Below the pieces are notes generated by a model. It saw only the letters and a program-made list of their open reading frames with translations, did not search any database and had not been told where the DNA came from. From assembly GCA_905210055.1 (NCBI GenBank), contig CAJLVH010000020.1, forward strand, positions 1 to 21,124: DNA of 21,124 nt, given 5' to 3'. Shown piece by piece: positions 7,450-13,698 of this stretch. The position numbers and the translations under genes were made by a program. The stretch is from an uncultured Enorma sp. (GTDB lineage Bacteria; Actinomycetota; Coriobacteriia; Coriobacteriales; Coriobacteriaceae). Within the stretch, counting starts at the first letter, position 1, and each line of letters begins with the position of its first letter.

Positions 7450-8937
7450 ATGCAGGCAATTGTTCTCATCAACCCGCTCGATAACGTGGTCGTGGCGCTG
7501 CGTCCGCTTGCGGCGGGCGAGGTACTCAGCGTCGAGGGCGCAGGCGAGGTGCGCGTTGCGGAGGATATTCCCCAAGGCCACAAGATGGCCGTGCGCGCGC
7601 TTGCCTTGGGCGATAACGTGGTGAAGTACGGTCTGCCGATTGGCCATGCGACCTGCGATATCGCTGCCGGCGAGCACGTGCATACGCATCGCATGGCCAC
7701 GAACCTTTCCGGCGAGATCGAGTACACCTACGAGCCGGCCGTGCGCGACCTCGAGCCGGTCGAGCCCGAGACCATGCGCGCGTTCCGCCGGGTGGACGGT
7801 CGCGTGGGCATTCGCAACGAGGTATGGATTCTGCCCACCGTGGGTTGCGTGAACGAGGTCGCTGCGGCGCTTGCTGCGGACGCGGCGGATCTTGTGCACG
7901 GATCCGTCGACGGCGTTGTGGCGTTCGCGCATCCCTTCGGCTGCAGCCAGACGGGCGCAGACCACGCCCAGACGCGAAAGCTTCTCGCCGCGCTCGCGCA
8001 TCATCCCAATGCGGGTGGTGTGCTCGTGCTTGGCTTGGGCTGCGAGAACCTCACGCATGAGCAGTTCGTGGAGGAGCTGGGCAACTTCGACGAGCAGCGC
8101 ATTCGCTTCCTCACCTGCCAAGACGTGGATGACGAGATGGCTGCTGGCCGCGAGATCCTGCAGGAGCTCGTGGAATATGCTGCTGGCTTCGAGCGCGAGG
8201 ACGTGCCGGTGAGCGAGCTTGTGATCGGCATGAAGTGCGGCGGCTCGGACGGCCTTTCCGGCATCACGGCGAACCCCGTGATCGGGCGCGTGTCCGATAT
8301 GCTCGTCGCCCGTGGTGGCACATCGATCCTCACTGAGGTTCCCGAGATGTTCGGTGCCGAGGACATCCTGCTCTCGCGGTGCCGCACGACCGAGGTGTTC
8401 GACGAGGCCGCCTCGATGCTCAACGGCTTCAAGGACTATTTCATCCGTCACGGCGAGGTGGTGTACGAGACCCCGAGCCCTGGCAACAAGGCGGGTGGCA
8501 TTACTACGCTCGAGGACAAGAGCTGCGGCTGCGTGCAGAAAGGCGGTGCCGCGCCCATCGACGGCGTACTGGGCTATGGCGACCGCATCCAGGCGCGCGG
8601 GCTCAACCTTTTGTGCGGACCGGGCAACGACCTCGTGTCCGCGACGGCTCTCGCCGCTGCCGGTGCGAACATCGTGCTCTTCTCCACGGGACGTGGCACG
8701 CCGTTCGGCAGCGCCGTGCCCACCTGCAAAGTGTTCACCAACACCGCGTTGAGCGAGCGCAAGCCCGGGTGGATGGATTTCAACGCAGGCGTTGTGGCCG
8801 ATGGCGAGCGTACCATCGACGAGGCCGCCGCGGATCTGTTTCACCGCGTGATCGCTTTCGCGGAAGGAGAGAAGACCGTGAGCGAGCGTGCGGGGTACCG
8901 GGGGATTGCCATCTGGAAAGACGGCGTCACGCTCTGA
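7450..8937 (+). CDS. uxaA: altronate dehydratase
   Basis: This 495-residue protein dehydrates D-altronate to 2-keto-3-deoxygluconate. The N-terminal 95 residues form a SAF domain (GHKMAVRALALGDNVVKYG, GEHVHTH). The large C-terminal domain has the family markers RVGIRN, HPFGCSQTG, GLGCEN, MKCGGSDGLSGITANP, GNKAGGITTLEDKSCGC and FSTGRGTPFG; the conserved cysteines fit metal or Fe-S binding. Length and both domains agree with single-chain UxaA. The RBS GAGGAGGTG sits just before the ATG. It follows uxaB after 61 bases that hold a repeated palindrome, and its stop codon lies inside the left arm of a large inverted repeat. Confidence 0.94.
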   Translation: MQAIVLINPLDNVVVALRPLAAGEVLSVEGAGEVRVAEDIPQGHKMAVRALALGDNVVKYGLPIGHATCDIAAGEHVHTHRMATNLSGEIEYTYEPAVRDLEPVEPETMRAFRRVDGRVGIRNEVWILPTVGCVNEVAAALAADAADLVHGSVDGVVAFAHPFGCSQTGADHAQTRKLLAALAHHPNAGGVLVLGLGCENLTHEQFVEELGNFDEQRIRFLTCQDVDDEMAAGREILQELVEYAAGFEREDVPVSELVIGMKCGGSDGLSGITANPVIGRVSDMLVARGGTSILTEVPEMFGAEDILLSRCRTTEVFDEAASMLNGFKDYFIRHGEVVYETPSPGNKAGGITTLEDKSCGCVQKGGAAPIDGVLGYGDRIQARGLNLLCGPGNDLVSATALAAAGANIVLFSTGRGTPFGSAVPTCKVFTNTALSERKPGWMDFNAGVVADGERTIDEAAADLFHRVIAFAEGEKTVSERAGYRGIAIWKDGVTL

Positions 8938-9039
8938 CGGACTCAGGCACCCGACCTTGGCCTTCAGGCGGACGGCCATGGCCCTTAAGGCCTATGGCCG
9001 TCCGCTTTCAGGCCAATCTCGGGCACCTGAGCCCGTCAG
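8934..9039 (+). repeat. 106-base imperfect inverted repeat across the uxaA stop
   Basis: Bases 8934-8979 pair with 8994-9039, 38 of 46 positions complementary, around a 14-base centre that is itself partly palindromic (GGCC CTTAA GGCC). The uxaA stop codon (8935-8937) lies in the left arm, so the 3' end of the message would fold into a long stem. No T-run follows, so it is not a standard terminator. It may protect the upstream message from 3' exonucleases or be a repeat insertion. Confidence 0.6.
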
Positions 9040-9048
9040 AGATCGGAA

Positions 9049-9121
9049 GTGGGACTTTGGCACCAGGTCTCTGAGTCCCACGGCACCGAGTGATAATTTG
9101 AGTCCTGGACGGAAACTATCA
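9049..9121 (+). promoter_or_regulatory. two further hairpins before the second aldo/keto reductase
   Basis: GTGGGACT (9049-9056) pairs perfectly with AGTCCCAC (9074-9081) around a 17-base loop. TGATAATTT (9091-9099) then pairs with AAACTATCA (9113-9121) with one mismatch, enclosing the palindrome GTCCTGGAC (9102-9110). Both lie in the 209-base gap after uxaA. No clear promoter hexamers were found here. A regulator site or leader structure is possible. Confidence 0.35.
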
Positions 9122-9146
9122 CTTCATGAGAGAAAGAGGAATAGAT

Positions 9147-10031
9147 ATGGCAAAGACATTCGATGCAAGCGTTCAGACCATTACGTTGAACGATGGCAGC
9201 CAGATTCCGCAGGCGGGGTTCGGCACGTTTAAGATCGATCCGACGGACACGCAGCGCGCGGTCGAGGAGGCGCTCGAGATCGGCTCCCGCCACATCGACA
9301 CCGCGTCTGCCTATGCGAACGAGGCCGGCGTGGGCGCCGCGCTCCGTGCGACGGGTATGGTCGACAACGTCTACACCGTGACGAAGCTGCGCAACGCGGA
9401 TCAAGGCTACGACAATGCCTTGCGCGCTTGCGAGACCTCGCTTAAAGATCTTGGCCTCGACCGTATCGACCTCTACCTCATTCACTGGCCGGTTCCAACG
9501 CAGGATCGCTACGTCGAGACGTGGCGAGCTATGGCGAAGCTCGTAGAAGACGGCCTGGTTGGTTCCATCGGCGTATGCAACTTCCTGCCCGACCATCTGC
9601 GTCGCTTGGTGGACGAGACGGGTGTGGTGCCCGTGGTGAACCAGGTCGAATCGCATCCGGCGTTTTGGCGCCCGGAGCTCGATGCGCTTTGCCGCGAGCT
9701 TGGTGTGGTCGTAGAGGCATACTCGCCGCTCGGCCGCGGTAGCGACATCGAATCCGCTCCTGCAAAAGCTGCCGCCGCTGCACATGGCGTGACCTGCGCG
9801 CAGGCGGTGCTTCGCTGGCATATCCAGAAGGGCCACGTGATCATCCCCAAGTCCACGCATGTCGAGCGCATGCGCGAGAATCTCGATGTCTTCGGCTTTG
9901 AGCTCACGGACGCCGAGATGGCAGCTTTCGACGCGCTCGATTGTCCGGAAGGCCAGATCAGCGGCGACCCGAATGCGTTCGACCGTCCGCAAACGCTCGA
10001 GGACATGATGGCGCGCGGAAACGTGAAGTAG
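9147..10031 (+). CDS. aldo/keto reductase, AKR5-like, second copy
   Basis: This 294-residue aldo/keto reductase has the canonical tetrad at canonical positions: Asp51 and Tyr56 in HIDTASAYANE, Lys80 in VTKLRN and His113 in LYLIHWP. IPKSTH near residue 240 contacts the cofactor phosphate in NADPH-using members. It resembles 2,5-diketogluconate reductases. The ATG at 9147 is preferred because AGAGGA (9135-9140) lies six bases before it; an in-frame ATG at 9126 would add seven residues without a good RBS. It is clearly diverged from the copy at 4698, so this is not a recent duplication. It is the last recognisable gene of the operon. The substrate is unknown; a diketo sugar acid or sugar aldehyde is plausible. 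Confidence 0.9.
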   Translation: MAKTFDASVQTITLNDGSQIPQAGFGTFKIDPTDTQRAVEEALEIGSRHIDTASAYANEAGVGAALRATGMVDNVYTVTKLRNADQGYDNALRACETSLKDLGLDRIDLYLIHWPVPTQDRYVETWRAMAKLVEDGLVGSIGVCNFLPDHLRRLVDETGVVPVVNQVESHPAFWRPELDALCRELGVVVEAYSPLGRGSDIESAPAKAAAAAHGVTCAQAVLRWHIQKGHVIIPKSTHVERMRENLDVFGFELTDAEMAAFDALDCPEGQISGDPNAFDRPQTLEDMMARGNVK

Positions 10032-10060
10032 GCTGCTGAATCGGCGTAGAGGAGAGCAAG

Positions 10061-10264
10061 ATTACCTTCGGTGCATACGACGATACGATGCGCCACCTGC
10101 CGCCTCACTTGGTGCCCAAGTACGAGAGCGATCGGTATGAATGCGGCAATGCGTTCGCCGTGAATTCCGGACGCGCAGCGCTTGCGGACGAGGGATGTGA
10201 CGAGCCGGCGCACAGATCGTTGCCGCGTTCTAGCGAAGGAGGCCAAACCCAGTCCAGAAATTAG
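10061..10264 (+). pseudogene. possible gene remnant or short ORF without ATG at its RBS
   Basis: A frame open from 10040 to the stop at 10262-10264 has coding-like codon choice in its first 50 codons and reads ITFGAYDDTMRHLPPHLVPK at its start. AGAGGAG (10048-10054) is well placed for initiation, but the codon at the right distance (10061) is ATT; the first ATG is at 10088. It may be the 5' fragment of a decayed gene that followed the reductase, a short protein started at ATT, or chance. No family is recognised. Confidence 0.3.
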
Positions 10265-10277
10265 TCTCAACTGGGTT
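10246..10277 (+). repeat. 8-bp inverted repeat in the convergent gap
   Basis: AACCCAGT (10246-10253) is the reverse complement of ACTGGGTT (10270-10277), with 16 bases between. It lies just outside the 129-base element that follows. No coding function is seen here. Confidence 0.35.
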
Positions 10278-10291
10278 AGAAGTTCACTCGA

Positions 10292-10420
10292 TTCGGTTAT
10301 CAACGGTTATATTGAAACACGGCGAGTAGACCGCATGAGCGAAAGCCAACTACCTGCGGTTTTATTGGTTCAAAACGCTAGTCTACTCGGGCAGTCCAAG
10401 AATAACCGTTGATAACCGAA
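10292..10420. mobile_element. 129-base element with perfect 19-bp terminal inverted repeats
   Basis: TTCGGTTATCAACGGTTAT (10292-10310) is the exact reverse complement of 10402-10420. Each arm holds CGGTTAT twice, separated by CAA. A second perfect inverted repeat, CGAGTAGAC (10323-10331) with GTCTACTCG (10381-10389), lies inside. The element is clearly AT-richer than its surroundings and holds no gene. Its form fits a miniature inverted-repeat transposable element, a recombinase attachment region or a paired operator; no obvious target-site duplication flanks it, so the mobile-element call is tentative. Confidence 0.4.
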
Positions 10421-10452
10421 AGTTTTTGATTTTGCGACCCCAAATCACACTG

Positions 10453-10483
10453 ATCTGCTCGCCTAGGGCTGGATGGAGCAGAT
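10453..10483 (+). promoter_or_regulatory. 8-bp hairpin upstream of the terminator
   Basis: ATCTGCTC (10453-10460) pairs with GAGCAGAT (10476-10483) around a 15-base loop that includes GCC TAG GGC. With the strong terminator downstream this could be part of a small RNA or of a long 3' untranslated region. No convincing promoter is visible upstream. Confidence 0.3.
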
Positions 10484-10520
10484 GAGGCCCGTGGGAAAAC
10501 GATGGAAGCGACAGATGGAA

Positions 10521-10563
10521 AACGGTCTCGGCACGAAGAGCTGTCTGCCGAGACCGTTTTTTT
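10521..10563 (+). terminator. strong intrinsic terminator
   Basis: AACGGTCTCGGCA (10521-10533) and TGCCGAGACCGTT (10546-10558) form a perfect 13-bp stem with a 12-base loop, and seven T bases run from 10557 to 10563. It is strongest on the + strand. On the - strand the stem is followed by TTTTCC, so it may also stop the dehydrogenase transcript that ends at 10615. It is 490 bases past the last recognisable + strand gene. Confidence 0.9.
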
Positions 10564-10614
10564 CAGCGCATTTCGTGCGGCATCGAGCCGCTTGCCACGT
10601 ACAGAGAGGCTACT

Positions 10615-11778
10615 CTATGCGTAAACCTCGCGGTAGAGCGCCTGCATGTCTTCCACGGTGACTGATTTGATAGTGTTCGCAGGGCTACCGCTCGCCTGCG
10701 CATCGTTCGCCATCTTCTCGATCGCGGCATAAAACGCTGTGCGTTTCACGCCGAATTGCTCGAGGGTAGGGACGTTCAGCTCTTCGAGTAGCGCATGGAT
10801 CGCGGCCATGAGGTCTTCTGCAGCCGTCTTGTCGTCCGACGCGGTGCTCACGCCACAATAGCGGGCGACCTCGGCGAAGCGGTCGTAAGCGCCGTCGAGC
10901 GCGAAGTTGAAGCACGCCTCCATGAGCATGGCGTTCGAGAGGCCGTGCGGCACGTGGAAGAGCGCGCCGATGGGGCGGGACATGCCGTGGATGATCGTGA
11001 CAGACGCATTGTTGAACGCGATGCCCGCTTCGGTGGCGGCGATGGACATCTGCGTGCGCGCCTCGACGTTGTTGGGTTCGCGCACACAGGTCGCCAGGCT
11101 CTCGAAGATGCGCTTGGCGGCGGAGAGCGAGAACGTTTGCGAGAGCGGCTGTGCCTTGCGCGAGGTGTAGGACTCGATAGCGTGGCAGAGCGCATCGAGG
11201 CCGGTCGCGCTTGTGACGCTTGCGGGTGCGGTGAGCGTGAAGGTCGGGTCGACGATGGCGACCTCGGGGATGAGCGGAGCGCCAGCGATAAGCATCTTCA
11301 CGTCTGCCTGCGTGTTCGTGATGATAGTGAATTGCGTGGCCTCGGAGCCGGTGCCGGCGGTGGTGGGGATGGCGACCATGGGGCACACGGAGCCGGAGAA
11401 GTTCTCTCCTAGGAACGAATCGATGTCGCGGCCGCTCGAGACGACCATCGCGATGGCCTTCATGGTATCGATGGGCGAGCCCCCGCCGAGCGCGATCATG
11501 AAATCGCAGCCGTGCTCCTGGAAGAGCTCGGCACCGCGCGCGACCATGGTGTCGACCGGTTCGGAATTGACCTCGTCGTAGACGTGGTAGGAGATACCGG
11601 CATTGTCGAGCATGTTCGTCACGCGGGCGAGGTTGCCGAGCTTGGCCATCATGGCGTCGGTTACGATGAGCGCACGCGTGCCGAGCGTTGCGACGAGCGT
11701 CGATGCCTCAGCGAGGGCATCCGGTCCGTAGATGATGTGATGGGGCGTGATGAAGGTTCGGGCAGTGCTTTGGGACAT
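10615..11778 (-). CDS. FucO-type iron-containing alcohol dehydrogenase
   Basis: This 387-residue group III alcohol dehydrogenase resembles lactaldehyde reductase and 1,3-propanediol dehydrogenase. GGGSPIDTMKA (98-108) binds NAD(P); IPTTAGTGSEAT (137-148) is the family signature. The iron ligands fit Asp195 and His199 (LDALCHAIES), His264 and His278 (IHGMSRPIGALFHVPHG), spaced almost exactly as in FucO. The start at 11778 is chosen for the strong AAGGAGGAG just upstream; the frame is open to 11835 but that extension is unlike the family. It is transcribed alone, convergent with the uronate operon and divergent from pyrE. It may dispose of lactaldehyde, glycolaldehyde or another aldehyde as an NADH sink; the substrate cannot be told from sequence. 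Confidence 0.92.
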   Translation of the reverse strand: MSQSTARTFITPHHIIYGPDALAEASTLVATLGTRALIVTDAMMAKLGNLARVTNMLDNAGISYHVYDEVNSEPVDTMVARGAELFQEHGCDFMIALGGGSPIDTMKAIAMVVSSGRDIDSFLGENFSGSVCPMVAIPTTAGTGSEATQFTIITNTQADVKMLIAGAPLIPEVAIVDPTFTLTAPASVTSATGLDALCHAIESYTSRKAQPLSQTFSLSAAKRIFESLATCVREPNNVEARTQMSIAATEAGIAFNNASVTIIHGMSRPIGALFHVPHGLSNAMLMEACFNFALDGAYDRFAEVARYCGVSTASDDKTAAEDLMAAIHALLEELNVPTLEQFGVKRTAFYAAIEKMANDAQASGSPANTIKSVTVEDMQALYREVYA

Positions 11779-11818
11779 GGCTCCTCCTTGGTGATGCGGC
11801 TCCTGGGGCGATGCGCTT

Positions 11819-11852
11819 GCCGAAACCCAGCACAACGGGGTTTGATTTCGGC
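11819..11852 (-). promoter_or_regulatory. overlapping inverted repeats in the dehydrogenase leader
   Basis: GCCGAAA (11819-11825) pairs with TTTCGGC (11846-11852), and AAACCC (11823-11828) pairs with GGGTTT (11838-11843). The pairings share AAA, so they compete in part. The site is about 40 bases upstream of the dehydrogenase start. It could be an operator or a small leader structure; no regulator is identified. Confidence 0.3.
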
Positions 11853-11912
11853 ATATCGCGTCGCGGCTTTCGAAAACTTACGTTTTGAAGATGGCAAAAA
11901 TATGCATCTACC

Positions 11913-11933
11913 TGCGATTTCTAGTATATCGCA
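11913..11933 (-). promoter_or_regulatory. operator-like palindrome over a putative -10 box
   Basis: TGCGAT (11913-11918) and ATCGCA (11928-11933) are inverted repeats nine bases apart. Read on the - strand the spacer includes TATACT (11928-11923), a good -10 hexamer for the dehydrogenase gene about 145 bases downstream. No clear -35 hexamer was found at the usual spacing. A repressor or activator dimer site over the promoter is plausible. Confidence 0.4.
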
Positions 11934-12015
11934 TTTGAATACAGGGGTATGCGTCTTTCAACCGAAAAAGAACGTTGCGCGCGTGCGAGCACGCCGTGGT
12001 GGACTCGATTCCGAA

Positions 12016-12111
12016 AAACCCGGGCAGAAAAGGGCGCGTGCAATTACGTCTTTCGCCAGCGCCCGTCATGTCCTGCCCGGATTTCTAGTGGGGAGGGAGC
12101 GGCGGCTCCCT
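12016..12111 (+). promoter_or_regulatory. structured leader upstream of pyrE
   Basis: CCGGGCAG (12020-12027) pairs with CTGCCCGG (12073-12080), extended by AAA/TTT after one mismatch, and encloses GGGCGC (12032-12037) with GCGCCC (12059-12064). A second hairpin, AGGGAGC (12094-12100) with GCTCCCT (12105-12111), follows. Next is TAGAAT (12113-12118), which could be a -10 box, in which case these structures lie upstream of the transcript; no good -35 is visible. No PyrR-type anti-terminator consensus is recognised. Confidence 0.4.
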
Positions 12112-12154
12112 GTAGAATGGTGCCGATCGGAAATTGCGGACGAAAGGAACCTTC

Positions 12155-12838
12155 ATGGAGCAGTACAAGCAGGAGTTCATCGAGTTCATGGTCGAGAGCG
12201 ACGTGCTCAAGTTTGGCGAGTTCACGCTCAAGAGCGGCCGCACCTCGCCGTTTTTCATGAACGCAGGTGCCTATGTGACCGGTGAGCAGCTCAAGCGCCT
12301 GGGCGAGTTTTACGCGCGCGCCATCCACGACAATTTCGGCCTCGACTTCGACGTCGTCTTCGGCCCCGCATACAAGGGCATTCCGCTGTCGGTTGTCACG
12401 GCCATCGCCCTGCATGAGCTCTACAGCAAGGAGGTCAAGTACTGCTCCGACCGCAAAGAGGTCAAGGACCACGGCGCAGACAAGGGCGGCATGCTCGGCT
12501 ACGAGCTCAAGGATGGCGACCGCGTGGTGATGGTCGAGGACGTCACGACGTCGGGCAAGTCGATCGACGAAACGTATCCCAAGCTCAAGGCTGCGGCAGA
12601 CGTCGAGATCAAGGGGCTCATCGTGTCGCTCAACCGTATGGAGCGCGGCTTGGGCGGCGTGGTGACGGCGCAGCAGGAGATCCAGGAGAAGTACGGCTTT
12701 CCCGTGGCGTCGATCGTGTCGATGGCTGAGGTCACCGAGGTGCTCTACAACCACGAGGTGGGTGGCCGCGTGGTGATCGACGACAAGATTAAGGGAGCGC
12801 TCGACGCCTACTACGAGCAGTATGGCGTGAAGGCATAA
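12155..12838 (+). CDS. pyrE: orotate phosphoribosyltransferase
   Basis: This 227-residue enzyme joins orotate to PRPP to give orotidine 5'-phosphate, the fifth step of pyrimidine synthesis, in the cytoplasm. The PRPP-binding loop is VMVEDVTTSGKSI (126-138), preceded by strand and charged residues as expected. The N-terminal FTLKSGRTSPFFMNAG (23-38) and FGPAYKGIP (69-77) are typical PyrE segments. The ATG at 12155 has AAAGGAA six bases upstream; the upstream in-frame ATG at 12134 lacks one. It appears to be transcribed alone, divergent from the dehydrogenase and separated from other pyrimidine genes. The structured leader at 12016-12111 suggests regulation, unproven. Confidence 0.95.
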   Translation: MEQYKQEFIEFMVESDVLKFGEFTLKSGRTSPFFMNAGAYVTGEQLKRLGEFYARAIHDNFGLDFDVVFGPAYKGIPLSVVTAIALHELYSKEVKYCSDRKEVKDHGADKGGMLGYELKDGDRVVMVEDVTTSGKSIDETYPKLKAAADVEIKGLIVSLNRMERGLGGVVTAQQEIQEKYGFPVASIVSMAEVTEVLYNHEVGGRVVIDDKIKGALDAYYEQYGVKA

Positions 12839-13037
12839 GGCGAGCACGGTCGCTGTTCGGCGCGCGTGCCGATCGTATCGGTCGGGCGGCAATACCGTGC
12901 CTTGCGCGTTTCTTTTCGAAACGCTTACCGATGAAAGCGCGCTGTGCGAGCAATTGTCCGCGCGGCGCGCTACCATGGTAGACACCGATAAACGAAGCGC
13001 GCGTTGTTGCGCTTCATGGCTGCGTATGGAGGATACG

Positions 13038-13592
13038 ATGTATAAAAAGATGCTGCTCGCGCCGGTGATGGCCATCGCCTGCGTGCTCACGCTCGTGCTT
13101 GCTGGATGCGGCGGGGCTTCGGCTGAAGACCTGATTCGCGAGAACATCGAGAGCTACATGGGCGAGATCGACGGCGCGAACGAAGAGTTCGTTGCCGGTC
13201 TCGAGGCGAGCGCGGGCGAAGATCTTGAGCTGCTCGGCCTCTCGGCGGACGAGTTCGCTGCTGCCTACCTCGATGGCTACGGCTACGAGATTGGCGACAT
13301 CACCGTCGATGGCGAGACCGCGACAGCCGAGATTACCATCACCATCAAGTCGTACTCCGACATCATGACCACGTTCCAGAACGACTTCTACGAGTGGGCG
13401 TATAGCGTCGATGACAGCTCCGTCACGCAGGACGACATCTATCAGCAGGCGGGTCAGATGCTTCTCGACGCGACGAACAACGCCGAGCCCGTCTCCACGA
13501 CGGTCGAGGTCGGCTACACGCAGAACTCCGATGGCGATTGGGAGATGGATTCCAGCTCTCAGACCGAGCTCTCCTCGGTGGTCTTGGCGTAG
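13038..13592 (+). CDS. lipoprotein sharing a domain with the next gene
   Basis: This 184-residue protein has a lipoprotein signal: MYKK, a hydrophobic stretch, then LAGC with the lipidated Cys24. The mature part is acidic. Residues of about 30-184 match the C-terminal 145 residues of the next protein closely: both carry AYLDGYGYE, VDG-T-A, the IKSY-IM-TF run and an ending with W-MDSSS. The start is set by GGAGGA (13028-13033) four bases before the ATG and by the signal peptide; longer in-frame extensions would bury the signal. Function is unknown. It is probably a surface-exposed lipid-anchored protein on the outside of the membrane. Confidence 0.85.
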   Translation: MYKKMLLAPVMAIACVLTLVLAGCGGASAEDLIRENIESYMGEIDGANEEFVAGLEASAGEDLELLGLSADEFAAAYLDGYGYEIGDITVDGETATAEITITIKSYSDIMTTFQNDFYEWAYSVDDSSVTQDDIYQQAGQMLLDATNNAEPVSTTVEVGYTQNSDGDWEMDSSSQTELSSVVLA

Positions 13593-13645
13593 CAGGCTTA
13601 CAGCAGACGCCTTAGGTGCGTTTGGTTTGCACAGTTGATTCGCGT

Positions 13646-13675
13646 GCGCCCCGCCCTGGTGTGGGGCGCTTTGCT
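13646..13675 (+). terminator. probable intrinsic terminator after the lipoprotein gene
   Basis: GCGCCCC (13646-13652) pairs with GGGGCGC (13663-13669) around a 10-base loop, followed by TTTGCTT. The T-run is short, so termination may be partial, leaving some read-through into the paralogous gene at 13699. Confidence 0.55.
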
Positions 13676-13698
13676 TAGGTCGATGGTTGGAGGAAGCG

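Noticed and set aside
5727..7727. 666-residue open frame on the - strand opposite uxaB
   Set aside because: It is a shadow frame produced by GC-rich codon bias opposite a clear uxaB gene. Its translation has no recognisable motif and runs across intergenic structure.
7411..8979. 522-residue - strand frame opposite uxaA
   Set aside because: UxaA is unambiguous on the + strand; the antisense frame is low-complexity His/Ala/Arg sequence.
10301..10415. DnaA boxes or replication origin in the AT-rich gap
   Set aside because: TTATCAACG differs from the DnaA box consensus at three of nine positions and no origin-associated gene is near.
10292..10420. CRISPR array
   Set aside because: The repeats are inverted and only 7-base direct units recur; there is no regular repeat-spacer pattern and no cas gene in the window.
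12970..12981. Perfect 12-base palindrome CTACCATGGTAG upstream of the lipoprotein
   Set aside because: It may overlap a -10 region, but no well-spaced -35 could be agreed on, and a single 12-base palindrome is weak evidence for an operator.
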